Shown here one piece after another: positions 35,221 through 48,028 of a stretch of 64,000 nucleotides of DNA. Each line of letters begins with the position of its first letter. Position 1 is the stretch's first letter. A program made the translations under genes and the position numbers. Below the pieces are notes generated by a model. It saw nothing but the letters and a program-made list of their open reading frames with translations. It made no database searches and was not told the DNA's origin. Source of the DNA: Vishniacozyma victoriae (Eukaryota > Basidiomycota > Tremellomycetes > Tremellales > Bulleribasidiaceae); NCBI GenBank assembly GCA_017654735.1, contig JADPYG010000088.1:682001-746000 (forward strand), written 5' to 3'.

Positions 35221-38200
35221 TTATGTGACCGCGACATTGAGCTTGATACCCATACAAGCCATCTCTGCACATAGGTATCTAAACACATCTATTTATCAGC
35301 TTGTGTTCACACAAGAGTGAAAGGTACTTACATGGTACGGCAATGACATCCATGACTCCCTTTCTGTCCTTCTTGCCCTGGACGGTAATACTGACTTTAC
35401 CATCCTCAATTTTGACGCCGTCCTCCTCCTTGTCACAGACTCGACAATATTCCTTTCCTGTCTCGTCGTTTCCTAAAGACTGATCGAAACCGAGAGTGAT
35501 GAGTGATCCACAGTTCCTGCATACCCAGGCCGTTGAGTAGTCGGAACAGTTCATTAATCGATCTTGGAGTAGGAACGATGTTCCATGGGCGATGAGGGCA
35601 TCTCGCTCCATCTCACCGAATCGAATACCACCAGCTCTCTTTCGTCCCTATTCTGTCAGCTTGACCCACCAGATTATCTGTAAAGGAGAGCTTACCTTGA
35701 CGGGTTGTCGAGTAAGTGGATCAACAGGTCCGGTGGTACGGACTTGGAATTTATCATTAACCATGTGTCGTAATCGCTGGTAGTATACTAGACCAATGTA
35801 GATATCTGCCTTGAACTCCTCACCAGTGATACCAGAGTACATCGGCTCATTACCGTGATAATTGTATCCAGCGGCTTTAAGTTGTTCACCAAAGTAATCA
35901 ACCGGACGATCCGCATCCGAGAATCGGAAAGGGGTAGCATCCTGCGCTAAACCATGTAATGCTCCTGATTTACCGGCGATACTCTCGACAAACATCCCGA
36001 TAGTCATTCGACTAGGGAAAGCGTGAGGGTTGATAATGACGTCCGGCTGCATACCGGTTTCCGAAAATGGCATGTCGACCATTGGGAATTTTTGGGAAAG
36101 AACACCCTTTTGCCCGTGTCGCGATGAGAACTTGTCTCCAATGACGGGTGATCGAGGGATTCGCAATTTGATCTGAACCTTTGATAATGGTGCGTCACCC
36201 AAATCCGATCCGAGTACTCGGACTTCATCGACGAAACACGTCTCATCACCCTTGTATTTATGGAACTGGGTCTTTCCAGAAATCGTATCGGCATAAGCGC
36301 AAATGGGATCCCCTTGGTGGATCTTGGCTCCAACACGGGGTAGACCATCATCTCCAACCAACTCCTTACTCGAATGTTCCTTGGTCTTCAAGTCCTGAGC
36401 GTATCCGAAGTGGAATTGATTGGTCGTACCGCGCTCATCCTTGAGATCGAATATATCGGATTTGTAGACTGTACCGTAACCGAATCCTCGCTCGTGGGCT
36501 GATTTGTTCAAGATCATGGCATCTTCCATATCGTATCCAGTGTATGAAATGACAGCGACGATGGCGTTCATACCGTTGGGGAAGTTGTCGAATCCGTAGT
36601 GGTTATGTAAGGCGGGACGGACGACTGGTGTTTGACCTGATTGCAATCGGTACTAAGGGTCAGCTAAAGTATCCTCATCCTTGGAGATTGCCACGTACCA
36701 TCTTGTTGTCTGTACGTTTGCTCAAAGCTGTCGATGGAGTACCCATAGATTGTTTACCCATTTGACACTTTCATCAGCTAAATCGGCATTCACGGACGAT
36801 GTTAACTCACCTGGTACATGTTACGAGGAGACTGGTTGAAATCAGAGAAAGGTGTCAAATTGGCAATGACCGACAAGATACTAGTAGGATCCAACTCGAC
36901 ATGAGTAGAAACACCAGCTTCAATCTCTTCTTTCGTACAAGCGACATCCATGTAGACCTGCTCGAAAGTTCCCACATGATCCGTCTTTCCATTCTCGAGG
37001 TATGTGACGGGTCTCATCATTCTCGATCGACTCGAGAAGAGGTATAGACCAGGGTACTGTCCTCCCTTTGATCGTGGTACGTATCCGATTTCGAGGTCGA
37101 GGGGTACTTTGGAGTCATCCTCGGTCTTCATTTTACGCAGAATATTGGCTAGGGTCTTTGATTTCGAGGGGGAGGCATATCCGATGATTCGACCGTCCAG
37201 CTGAACGACGACCATTCGGCTTCCATCGATGGAGGAGGCGAATACTTGTGTCATACCGTGCGCAGTCAAGATTCCGGGGATATGCGAAGCGTCGAGGCCG
37301 GCAGTGATGATTTTGCAGGTATGCGACAAATGGTTGAGTAGACCACAAGGGGATCCATCGGGGGTATGGACAGGACATAGGAAACCTGCAGGGTCAGCAG
37401 GATTCGACTATACTGAAAGACCACTCACCCCATGACTCGGGTCTCAGTTTTCGAACATCGGTAGTCTTGAGCTCGGCAAAGAAAGCTCCTCGATGGATAC
37501 ACCTGAAATGACTGATGTATCGGTAAAAGTTGAGTTTCTCGGCTACAATTGTATATCCAGAAGTCTGTTGCAAATCAAGTCCAGATGGCGAGACGAGATT
37601 ACCAGTAGCGAGGAAGTATGCGAGTTTGGATCCTACATCCCAGTTGGTCTTGGTCAAGACTGTGTTAAAGTACTTGGCTGCTTGTCAGTCCTTGTCGATA
37701 AACAATGCTCACAATCTGTAAAGGGTTTGTCCTTCTTTTGACGCATATCCTGGGTGATCTGGGCCTTGACACCATTGAGACATTCTTCGAATCGTTCCTT
37801 GATGATCATACCGTATAGGAAACCGGGGAGAAGGACTTCGTGGTGCTGAGGAGAATCGGGATTGTCGGCGGATGTAGCACCCGAGACCAACGAGTATAGC
37901 TTTCGAAGCATGAAGCTAATTGTCAGCTGACAATTACTACAAAACTTGGAAACAGCTTACACGAGCATTCGATACTTGTCCCTGGCGTTTGGCAAGTGTA
38001 CGAGCACGACCTTGCTGAGGAGGTATCCTCCCACTCTCGTGTTCTCCCAATCTTCCGGTACGTTCAAGACAACCCTAAACTTGCTTCCTAGATAATCCAA
38101 ACATTGAGCTCCAGTGTACAATCCCCAAGTCTTTTGTCCTCGGAGCAAAAGCTCGACTCGGTCCGTCAAGAAGGTATTATCGTATTCTCCTTGTACTAAT

Positions 38201-39206
38201 CCTTCAAAGACCTCTTTGTCGCTAGCGTCGACTAGTGCCTTGAGAATGAGGACGAGAGGAATCATGTACTCCTGTTTCCTCCATGCGAATCGTAGAGTCG
38301 CACCACCATTAGAAAGGTAATGGACGGTATTTGTCAAAGCAGTCTGATCAGGTCGAACACATCGAATCTGACATCCATAAGGAGTGTACGAAACTCCTCG
38401 TTTCGTAAAAGATGGTCGGAAGATATTGATGGGATTATGACGACGTGGTAGTACGAGGTATCGGATCAATTTCTCATTTCCATTGACGATAAAGTATCCT
38501 CCGAACGATGAAGATTCTTCGCCGTGTTTGACTAAATCTCGGGATGATAGGTTTTGCAAATTACATCGAGAGGAGCGGACCATGACGGGTAAAAGACCGC
38601 ATTCTTTGATCTCGTTATGTTCGGTGATGTTTCCGTCTGTGGTCTCAAGAGTCCACTTGACGTTGACAGTAAGCCGTGAACGGTAGGAAGTGAGTCGTTC
38701 TCGAGCCTGAACGTCAGTAAACACATCTTCCGACATCTGTGTCTATCACCTACCTCAGATGGGAAGATCTTCCTCTCGACGGCATGCTTGACCCTGTCTG
38801 GTACCAATGGTCGTCCGAGAGCGACCTCAGTGATGGAGTCTGCGGGTCAGCTACGGAACCGAGATCATTTCAGCTACTTACAGGTAATCTTGTTTCCGAA
38901 AGGCTTGCCCTCAGCTGCTCTTCCGTCAAAGACGACTTTCTGCCCAATATCATTGACACCGAGCTGCAAGATACCAGCTCCATCTATCTATCAGCTATTG
39001 CCGTACATACGACGAATGTACGTACCGGCATCATCAATCAAGGCATTGAAACTTTCAATGTGTGGTTTGACCAATTCCTCCAGTGCCGCAATGTCTGGTC
39101 CGTCCGTCGGGGGGTGTCGGAATGCCCTCTCTCTCGTCAAGGTTCGGAAAGTAGTATGGTCCTTGGATGTTGATGCCAGTGACGGCGACAGTGGGTCGAA
39201 CGTCAT
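35221..39206 (-). CDS. RPA135: RNA polymerase I second-largest subunit
   Basis: Beta-like catalytic subunit of Pol I in the nucleolus. The start [13 protein letters not shown] at 39206 runs into [20 protein letters not shown], which resembles Pol I rather than Pol II or III N-termini. Later blocks are typical: [20 protein letters not shown], the diagnostic Pol I stretch [20 protein letters not shown], then [20 protein letters not shown] and [18 protein letters not shown]. The active-site region reads [16 protein letters not shown]. The C-terminal zinc site reads VCRNCG...CRVCDK. The last exon completes [20 protein letters not shown] and stops at TAA 35221-35223. About nine short introns; total near 1,170 residues, the usual size. 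It is divergent from the GT17 gene with only 173 bp between starts. Confidence 0.96.
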
Positions 39207-39379
39207 GCTGGGCAATGTATGGGTATAGGGTATAGGTTGTGTGCGAGCAGCTCTACTCGCCTAGCAACTTTTTCCGGCCCAATTTGGATTTCCCACGGTA
39301 TGTAAATTACCACGTGTAGGTGCAACTTCGGCCCGCCGGATGACCGAACTGCATGCTTTCTTGGGTTGATGCGTTCACC

Positions 39380-40643
39380 ATGGCGTCCAGAGCTCTACTA
39401 CCCCTCACGATAGATGAGGAGCAGGGTAGGTATCATGACTTAGAATCGAAAAGCGTTGGTATCTTCACTCGAAGCTATCGTCGTATACGCCGTCGGCCAA
39501 AATCGTTTTTATTCATTTTCGTCCTCGCCCTTCTGATACTATTCAATGGGACAGCTATTGGTACATTTCGTCGCGACTTGGTCTACCTTATTCGACCACT
39601 ATGGGATCATCCGGAGCAGCCATTCAACGTGATACCGCATTATCCACCACCAATCACTGGAAAACGAGACTGGTGCAAATTACATGGCTGGACACCTCGA
39701 CCGATGGCAGCTGAACGACCCATGATTGTGGACGCGGTTCCAATATCTACAGAGCTGGACATGTTGGAAATTAGAATGCGGGAATATGCGCCCTTCGTCA
39801 AGATATTCGTAATTGTCGAATCGCCCATGACATTCTCTGGTAAACCGAAGCCATTATTCTTTGCGCAGCAGAGAGACCGATTCGACAAAATAGCAGAAGA
39901 CGGAGGGGCAAAGATCGTATATGCTGCCGTGGAGGGTATGAATCCGAATCTACCTGTTGGGTCCTTTGAAAATGAAAACAAGCAGCGGATCACGATATCG
40001 AATCTCTTGAATTCTCTAAAAGCCAGAGGGGAGATACCAGAAGGTTCCTTGGTGATACAATCCGATATCGATGAAATCATCTCTCGACAGACACTCGACT
40101 TGCTCACATCGTGCTCCGACTACCCTGATCAACTCCACCTCAATGTCAAGAATTACCGTTACTCGTTCAACTTCCCATTACTGGATACGGGCTACTGGAG
40201 ACCGAGGGTGGTCACTGTGAATGCCGGTCAAGATATACCATATCATCATGGAAGAGGATCAGACTGGTTACTGGATGGGGCAGGATGGCACTGCTCGTTC
40301 TGTTTCCCCACATTGGACGATATGAGGGCGAAAATGCAGGGATATGCGCACAATGATCGTGTCAGGGATAAGTCGATCATGAATGAGGATATCCTGAGGG
40401 GTAGGGTATGTCGAGGAGAGGATCCATTCGGGATGTACCCCGTAAGCTACATATACAACCAATGGATATTGAGCTGACATGGTTCAGGAAGCCTTTACAT
40501 TCAAAGATCTATTCGCCCAATCAGGCCCTTCGCACCCAACAAATTCGTTCAACACTATTCCCGACTATCTACAAAAGTACCCTCAACGATTCCCTTACCT
40601 GATGACTGAAGGCTGTAACCGCCCCAATCACGCAGGCCAGTAA
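39380..40643 (+). CDS. family GT17 glycosyltransferase (MGAT3-like), Golgi type II membrane protein
   Basis: Two exons (39380-40441, 40488-40643) give 405 residues. A short basic cytosolic tail with RRIRRRPKS is followed by one signal-anchor (FLFIFVLALLILFNGTAIG) and a lumenal catalytic domain. GT17 landmarks include DAVPISTELDMLEIRMREYA, IFVIVESPMTFSGKPKPLFF, QSDIDEI as the DxD-like metal site, and WLLDGAGWHCSFCFPTLDDM. The end reads EGCNRPNHAGQ. Vertebrate GT17 (MGAT3) adds bisecting GlcNAc to complex N-glycans, a substrate fungi do not normally make, so the acceptor here is unknown. The start was chosen at 39380 because CACCATGG is a good context; an in-frame ATG at 39353 is the alternative. 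Confidence 0.9.
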
Positions 40644-41009
40644 TGAGCATACCTATATGAACCTTATGATGCATTGTACCCACAAAAAATGTGCCACAAC
40701 CACGTGCTATTAGTTGTTGTCGTACTCTCTACGTAACCGGCACTCGCCGTCATTGCGCCTGTGTTATAGAGAGAACAACTTGAACCACTGATCACCTATT
40801 TACTCTATAACATTACATAGGCCTGTCGATATCAATAGCAGACCATATCAAATCCGCCACTTAGACGATCAAACATATTTGTTTCACTTTTGAAACTTAA
40901 TCACGTGAAATCATCATCCCGATAATCGCGCATCTCTATCGCCTTTCATTCGGGTCAATCACTTTTCTGTCAATAACTTATCAAAACCAATAAAATAACA
41001 TAATCCACG
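40644..41009. other. intergenic region GT17 / OSBP
   Basis: Short same-strand spacer holding the 3' UTR of the transferase gene and the promoter of the oxysterol-binding protein gene. Nothing else seen. Confidence 0.6.
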
Positions 41010-42667
41010 ATGTCCGATAAGGAAGTAGGTATGTCTGTCTCTCTAAGCCCCATCTTCGACCCAGCACGCCAGGCGTCGTAGGCGGTCGCACTCCTTTGTC
41101 GCCGAGACTATATGATTGGAGCTAACGTCGACAGGATCAGCCGTTCCAGCGGAACAGAAAGCCGGATGGGCTTCTTTCGTTAAATCTCTAGTCCACATGA
41201 CTGGTGATCTGTCCAGCATGACCGCACCCCCATGTGAGTGTGACCCGACCTGTGGTGTGGCCGATCGAGAGCTGACGTGAAACAGTCATTCTGTCGCCTA
41301 CTTCGCTCACTGAGTTCCCAGCATACTGGTGTGAACACCCAGACCTATTCGCTGCCATCTCAGAGGGAGCAGATGAGCAGGATAGGATGGAGCGGGTGGT
41401 CAAGTGGTTCATTGCTACCCTCAAGGGACAGTACACTGTATGTTTTACCGTTTGTGGTAAATCGCCACCGAGCACATGCTGACAGCCAGACCCGAAACGA
41501 AAAGATGGGTTCCGAGAAGAAGGTAAGCCCACGGCCGGAATCGGCGCTATGGGATTGAAGTTGACAAATAGCCCCTCAACCCCATCCTTGGTGAATTATT
41601 CTACGGGACTTGGCCCGACCAGAATGGTCGAGGTGAGACCGTTCTCGTAGTCGAGCAGGTCTCGCACCACCCACCGGTTGTACGTCACCAAAGAAGGATA
41701 TTGAAACTGGGCTGACATTCGCAGACCGCATAGTCAGTACTGCCCCATATGCAACGGACTTAAATACTGATCTCTAGCCATATCGAAAACAAGAAAGCTG
41801 GTGTCGCGCTACAGGGTCACTCTGGTCAGAAGACCACTTTCAGCGGAACCTCCATGAGCGGTATGTCTTTCACATGTGTCGCTGGAATACGCTAAACAAA
41901 CAGTGAAGCAGTCCGGTCACGCGATCTTGACTGTCAAGCCAAAGGCCGGTGGTGCTGAGGAGAAGTACTTGATCACTCTCCGTACGTGATTCATTTTATC
42001 TGCTATGGTTGCCGACTGACAAACCAGCCAAACTGCGTATCGACGGTATCATCTGGGGATCCCCTTACATCGAGGTCATTGATAGCAACGCTATCCAGGC
42101 CAGCACCGGATTCTCTGCCTTAGTAAGTTCATGTCCTCGTCGAGCCGGTTCAATACTGATAACAGATCGACTACAAGGGTAAAGGATACTTCAGCGGAAA
42201 GCCCCACTCGTTCAAGGCCGCATTGTCGAAAAACGGCCACGCTGTTCAATCTTACGAGGGACAATGGACTGGTGTCTCTCACGTTGGCTCGTCCAAGGGA
42301 CCCGTCTTCCTCGACACTTCCGCACCAAAAGAGGAGGTCACTGTAGCTCCTCTGTCCGAGCAGGGTGAATGGGAGAGTAGGAAACTCTGGGAGTCTGTCG
42401 CAAATGGTATCAGAACAGGAAACTACGATGCTGCCGGTAAAGACAAGTCTCGATTAGAGGTAAGCTGCGTGTATCGCTGCGGATGTTCAAGCTGACTATT
42501 AGAACGAGCAGCGACAACGTAGGAAGGATGAGCAGGCTGCTGGATCCGAGTGGAAACTTGTCCGTTTCGAGCATACCGAGGAGGATGTCGAGTACCAGCG
42601 ACTCGCCGAGATGCTACATGACAAATACCAGCCCGCTCACGAGGATGGTTACATCTTCAAGGGTTAG
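41010..42667 (+). CDS. oxysterol-binding protein homolog, short Kes1/Osh4 type
   Basis: Lipid-transfer protein exchanging sterol and PI4P between membranes. The start MSDKEV at 41010 is followed by an intron after 19 nt. The ligand-binding domain begins at once ([31 protein letters not shown]), so there is no PH or ankyrin part. The family signature EQVSHHPPV is split by the intron at about 41669-41731. Downstream blocks are [49 protein letters not shown] and [10 protein letters not shown]...[10 protein letters not shown]. The C-terminus ([20 protein letters not shown]) ends at TAG 42665-42667. About eight introns. Size near 400 residues fits Kes1-like proteins. Confidence 0.94.
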
Positions 42668-42931
42668 GTCAGGTAGACGTAGTCAGAATTACAAGTAGTA
42701 ATAAATCTTCTCCCTTTGCATGCTATGGATGAATATGCTATACACTACTACAAGCCCTCTCTTCGCTTAGATGAACCCGTTGGAAAGAATCATGTGAATA
42801 TCAGGAACGAGAACCTTATCTAGAGCCAACCAAGTGTCATCCTCAACTGAATACACACTATACAAAGCACTAAAGACAAATAGACACAGTATGCATACAC
42901 CGTCAATACTATCAATCTACCTACCCGTATT

Positions 42932-44339
42932 ATGAATGGGATCAGGAAGAAGGGATTGTTGGACCTTCCCAATGAGGTCTTGGGTTTGATCGCCGAGCAA
43001 TTATACGACCCGCTTGTCCTTACGCAGCAGGACCGGTTGAGTACATCTCTCCTTCTACACTGTCGCATGCACCGAGAACTGATCATCAGCATGGGGTATA
43101 TTCTCCACTGTCGACATGTCGCCGACCAGGCAGGCCTCACTGGACTCGTTGATCGAATTCGGCTGGACCTGCCGTCAAGTCCGTAAAGAAGTCAAGGTCG
43201 TCTTGTTCAGGTGTATAAGGGTGACATCTGTCGAATCTATCCACAAGGTCGTCGCACATAGAGAGGACTGGGCACCATTTGTCAAGTGAGTCTATCATCT
43301 TTGTTCATCCTAGCTGACGGTAGATCAATTATCATCGATTTAAACATGTTTGATCAGCCTGATGATCCTGAACTTACACCTCGGTCTTGTTGGCGTGAAT
43401 CAGCACTTCTCATCTCATTACTACAATCACTTCCGAACTTGGAACATCTCTCATTCTTTGCCGATCAGAGTGATGATTCGACTTTGGTCCTCGCCTTTGC
43501 AACATTGATACCACATCCTAGTTTACATCCGACTCCACCTTCAACCCAAGCCCTAACACGAGCAGAATCATCCATCTCCAGGCGATCATCTCCCTTTGCC
43601 CCTATCCACTCCTCTTCGCCTTTGCCATTAGCATCACGGATAAGATCATTCGGTTGGCGACAACGTTCGAGACCTCCGACAGGCTACGACGAATTCTCGA
43701 CAGCGTCCACATTCGTCTCCACCTTACACTTGATCCGGCACGCTCATAAACTCGAATACCTAGTGCTAGACGCGGATATGGACAAGATCAGGTCTTTGGA
43801 TATCACCATCCTACTGGCGGAATTAAGGCAGAGGAAAGCACCTGCCGGAGAAGCGCTCAGGCCTTGTGCATTGACTTTATGCGGACCTATCAAGGAATGG
43901 GCTCAGGGTGCGAAAGGAGTCTTGGAAGCTCTAGTCAAAGACTCAGGGGGACACGTTGGGGAATTATTCCTCGATAGGCCATTGGCCAAGTCGACAGAAA
44001 GACATATAGTGGATCCCGAGACCTTTGTCAGTCCGTCTATTACAATTTGAATCGGTGCTGATGAAGTAGCTCGATATCCTATCGCCCCTCCAAGAACTCC
44101 CACTACTCCGATTACTTCAAATCGGATCTTATTGTTTCCCAAAAGAGTCTCAGAGAGATCTGGCCCGCAAGATTGGTCTCATGTTACCGGCACTTCGAGC
44201 TCTTGCGGTGAATGGGGATGATAATGATACGACTTGGTGGGGTATTTGGAGACATGATGGTGGTCTTGCTATTTGGCCATTGATGGAAGGGGATCTGAGG
44301 AAACTGGAGGGAGAGACGCGGGACTTTGTTCCCACTTAG
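42932..44339 (+). CDS. F-box-like protein
   Basis: Candidate substrate receptor of an SCF ubiquitin ligase. The N-terminus reads GLLDLPNEVLGLIAEQLYD, a clear F-box start. A donor at about 43041 (GTACAT) and acceptor CAG at about 43090 keep the frame into IFSTVDMSPTRQASL and FGWTCRQVRKEVKVVLF. Exon 3 begins at 43324 with SIIIDLNMFDQPDDPE and LLISLLQSLPNLEHLSFFA, a leucine-rich region that may bind substrate. The final exon ends GDLRKLEGETRDFVPT at TAG 44337-44339. This layout, with an F-box followed by weak leucine-rich blocks, is common in tremellomycete genomes. Substrate is unknown. Confidence 0.75.
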
Positions 44340-44481
44340 GAAAAACAAGCTTGGCTGGCTCCAGGCTTTCTGACGTCGTGCAGATCTGGTAAGCATGCTC
44401 GTCGGTTGTCAACAGGGATATCGCATACTGCATATTATCAAGACAATGTATATGTTGTACAACAACACACGACCCAAGTGA

Positions 44482-47082
44482 CTAGAAGCACGGGACGTAA
44501 AATCCATGTTTCCGCAAGAAAGCTTCCCAATCGTGCAACGCGAGATTATTGAGCAATGCCCAATCGATATTAACGATAAGTTCAAGCAAAGCCTGGTTAA
44601 GATGATAATGCCCCTTGAGGCCCTTTAACAATGCTTTTGCTCGAGCTTTGATGACTGGACCATGAGCTACTCCGTCCGCCCATGAGAGGGGTAGGAGGAG
44701 ACTACAAATTAGTCACGTTCTTTCAAGCAGAGAAGAGACATACCCCGCGTAGTGGCCTCTTGACATCGATTCTTCCGAGATATCCAGGATACCTGTCACC
44801 ACCGTCTGGACTTCTTGTGATTTGATATCATCCATGATGATTACTGTGCGTAGACACAAGTCCATACACCCCACAATGCCCATCACTCCAACAGTCACTT
44901 CTCGAGGTAATGTCCCGAGCTGGATGTCAGTTTAAGTAGAAAAACAATACAAGCAGTCTTACCATGACATTTTGCCTAATCAGGTCTCCTTGGGGTATGA
45001 AGTCCTTGACTCGTTTTACTAGTGACATCATGCGAGATTCAATGATTGTTTTCAATTGTCGATATATCGGTTTAGGTTGTGCTTCACGCATAGCATCCAC
45101 ATCCCGAGCTTCACCACATAGGATCATTGTCTACTGGTCAGCGACCTGCTAGAAAAACGCTTCCGACTCACCCTTGCGGAATACAGTGCAGCCTCTCTAG
45201 TCCAGCCATAGACGGATTGTATGTGGTCTATCCCTTCACCTTGGATATCAGCATTGTATATGGGTATTCTGTTGACGTACCAGTCTCATGATACCTGAAC
45301 CATTCGTTATCCCAAGTGAAGATCCTCGGGGACACCCAAATCGTCAAATGGCCTAGATATTCATCAGCTTTTGACCCTATTGCGGCTGGTGGACATACCT
45401 ATAAGTTCGAGAATGGCCATTTGCTCAACTAGGAACCGCCGGTCCGCTGTTGGGCGGGCATTGATCAAAGCTGCCGGGCCTCCTGCTTCTTCAATGATAG
45501 TCTGTCCGATCCGCAGTGGAAGTTCCCAATCTTGACAGCCTGCTAATCGCTAGGCGTCAGCTATTTGTTCTATGAAAGGGATTCACGTACATCCCGGATG
45601 TTGAGAGCGACAACAGTAGCAATTCCCAAATCGACATCATTTGGATCCTCCTTAAAGATCCCGGCTACCGAGCACGCTCTGAGTCGTTTGAACGATTCGG
45701 ACCGTTGTTCATCACTTGTAGCGTACATGGCATTATCGCCCCTAGAAGGTCCGGATTGATCCATCTTGATCCCGAAATCGACAGAGGCGAGGGATAAGAG
45801 GGCTAAGCGGAATGCATCATGAGCTATACTTTGGCCGGCTGGTGCTCCGAGGGCTAAGTGGGAGAAATGGCATAAGAATGGGTTGGTGGACTGCGTAGTA
45901 GGAACAACGAGGAGTGACTCGGATGTCTTGTGGAAGAAATGGCGGAACTGAATATCAGTTAGGATAATCGTGCAGAAACTCACCTGGTGGCGTTGTTCCA
46001 GAGAAGGAAAGAATTGGGCCATTTGATCAGGTTGCTCCAGTACCTGTAATTGGTACAGATATGAAGGATGCTCTGGCCGATCCCGATATTCCGGCTGCAC
46101 TAATGCAAAAGTCGAATTGAAGGCTGTATCCGAGTTCAGGCTAATTGGTGTCGATTCCGAACTACCCATATCTCGCGATAATCGCTCCTTCTCTTGAAGC
46201 GTAGCGAGATCATGTCCATTCCAATTGAATCCATTCGCCCAACGAATATCCGGCGACTTTGGCGGTAATATGTCATTGTAGCTGAAGTCGATTTGAGCAC
46301 TTGGCATAGGTGGATATGAAGCAGTTTGGCGGAGCGCTTCTTGAAAATCGAAAGTAGGTTGAGGTTGAGGTTGCAATTGAGGTTGCGGCTGGAAGACGTC
46401 GACTGCTTGAGGACCGAACAAGGATGTGAGAAGTGAAGATGGGCTTGGGGTGGATGTGACGGGATTCCAGACTGACATGGCATTGTTGATAGGATTCATG
46501 TTGAAGGCTGGCTGGGTAGTCTGTAATTGCGCAAAGTAATCGAGGTTCGTAGATGACAGATCGGGTATGGGTACACAGGAAGCCTGCTCAAAGTGGTTTG
46601 TTGGTATCGTGGCGCTGAATTGTGTAGAAGTGGTAGGGGATTTTGACCTGGAGGAACGACCTTGATCAGTCGGATAGATGCACTGCCGGTCAGCTAGAAT
46701 ACAGCACTGTCAAGTACGACCTACCATATCCTCGGCTCCCTTCCTCTTACAGCCCCCGCATACTGGCTTTTGCTCATCGCACCTCACTCTCCGAGTCTTG
46801 CAGTGTGAACAACCATTCCTCGACCGACGGTGAAACCTCCTCACACGACCATCGGCATATCCATCAGCGGTAGAGTAAGTGCACTGATCGTCAGCTATCT
46901 ACAGAGCGGATCATTCAAAGTGAGAAGAAGCTCACTGCCTTGTCCCTTTTGCGACAAGTATCGCATGTCGGACGGTGCTGGTCACATTTCAATTTAGATT
47001 GCCGACATGAGTCACATGGGTGTTGTGCAGTCGTGTGCGACTGTGACGGGTTCGCAAAATCACTCTCCGGGTTTGCGATCAT
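44482..47082 (-). CDS. fungal transcription factor with two Zn2Cys6 clusters
   Basis: Nuclear DNA-binding regulator. The ATG at 47082 (MIANPESDF) leads to a first cluster, CDSCRQSKLKCDQHRPTCDT, with the last cysteine (KACTYS) across an intron: C-x2-C-x6-C-x6-C-x2-C-x6-C. Only about 25 residues later a second cluster starts, CSHCKTRRVRCDEQKPVCGG, whose last cysteine (DMCIYP) again lies past an intron, with spacing x8 at the end. Gln/Pro-rich low-complexity sequence follows (about 46300-46500). The C-terminal half resembles the helical fungal transcription-factor domain: RRSGDN...FKRLRACSVAGIFKEDPN, then ARAKALLKGLKGHYHLNQAL. It stops at TAG 44482-44484. Targets are unknown. The start at 47082 lies 231 bp from the divergent Yippee gene. 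Confidence 0.85.
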
Positions 47083-47280
47083 CGTATCTTGATTCTTAGC
47101 ATTAGGGCACACAGCGGGTATCAAGGAGGCGACAATGCGGTGAGGTCACATCAACAGATGCTAGACCGTGAACATGATCAGATTATAGATCGGTCGTCTC
47201 GGCCGTATAACTCGGGCTCGGCGCACGTGGAAATATCCGGTACCGGGTCACTCACAACCATCAACTCATCGCCATCATTC

Positions 47281-47316
47281 ATGTTGCCCTGCCAGGAGGG
47301 TGGATGTGGAGGATGA
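47281..47316 (+). promoter_or_regulatory. uORF overlapping the Yippee start by ATGA
   Basis: An 11-codon frame from ATG 47281 ends with TGA 47314-47316. That stop overlaps the ATG at 47313 as ATGA, a layout that allows re-initiation. It counts only if the mRNA starts upstream of 47281. Confidence 0.35.
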
Positions 47317-47871
47317 CAGACAGCGAAGCTATGGGAATCTCAGCTACCACCTCAAATCTGGATCTGCATCAAGTACCGGATGATAGAGCAATGTACTCCT
47401 GCCAGAAGTGCTCAGAGGTGATTGTATGCCTTCACGCTCATGACTGATATGTCGCTCACGAGCAGGCATTACAAGATGAGCTAGTATCAAAGGCGTTTAA
47501 TGGGCAGTCTGGAAGAGCTTTGTAAGCTGGCTCACTTATTCTGATGTACTGTTGACCAATATTAACGATAGCCTAATGAATTCTACGATCAATACGAGAT
47601 TAGGTAAAAGGGAGGAGAGGATGCTGATGTACGTAACCACCATCTGATGGCTAATGAGATTGAGCTTTCAACTGACTCATAGGACCGGCAAGCATGTAGT
47701 TGCCAATTTGTATTGCGCGGGATGCAATGCGCTACTGGGGTGGATGTACATCTCGGCACCCAATGGACATGAGAAATACAAAGAAGGTACATTACTCCCT
47801 CTCAATCCAAGCTGATCCCAGGGAGGTATATAGTGGAAGAAGCCAAGGTCATCAAAGAGAACAACTGGTAG
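47313..47871 (+). CDS. Yippee-like zinc-binding protein
   Basis: Small conserved eukaryotic protein with a beta-tent fold like cereblon's CULT domain; yeast Moh1 belongs here. Five exons give YSCQKCSEALQDELVSKAFN, GQSGRALLMNSTINTRLGKR, EERMLMTGKHVVANLYCAGC, NALLGWMYISAPNGHEKYKE and GRYIVEEAKVIKENNW. The two CxxC pairs (CQKC, CAGC), GRA and LMTGKHVV are the family hallmarks. The ATG at 47313 or the in-frame one at 47304 may be used. Stop TAG is at 47869-47871. Yeast Moh1 is linked to stationary-phase survival; the role here is not known. Confidence 0.92.
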
Positions 47872-48028
47872 TCCCACCTGTATATATGTTGTACTTTTTG
47901 TTGTGTCAATTATGCACTACCCCCCTTTAAACTTTGGCCTCGGCGGAGGTTCAACATGACTTGACCGACCTTTGTCCAATTTCAGCCCCTTCTAATTCAC
48001 TTTGACATGTTATAATCATACATATACA

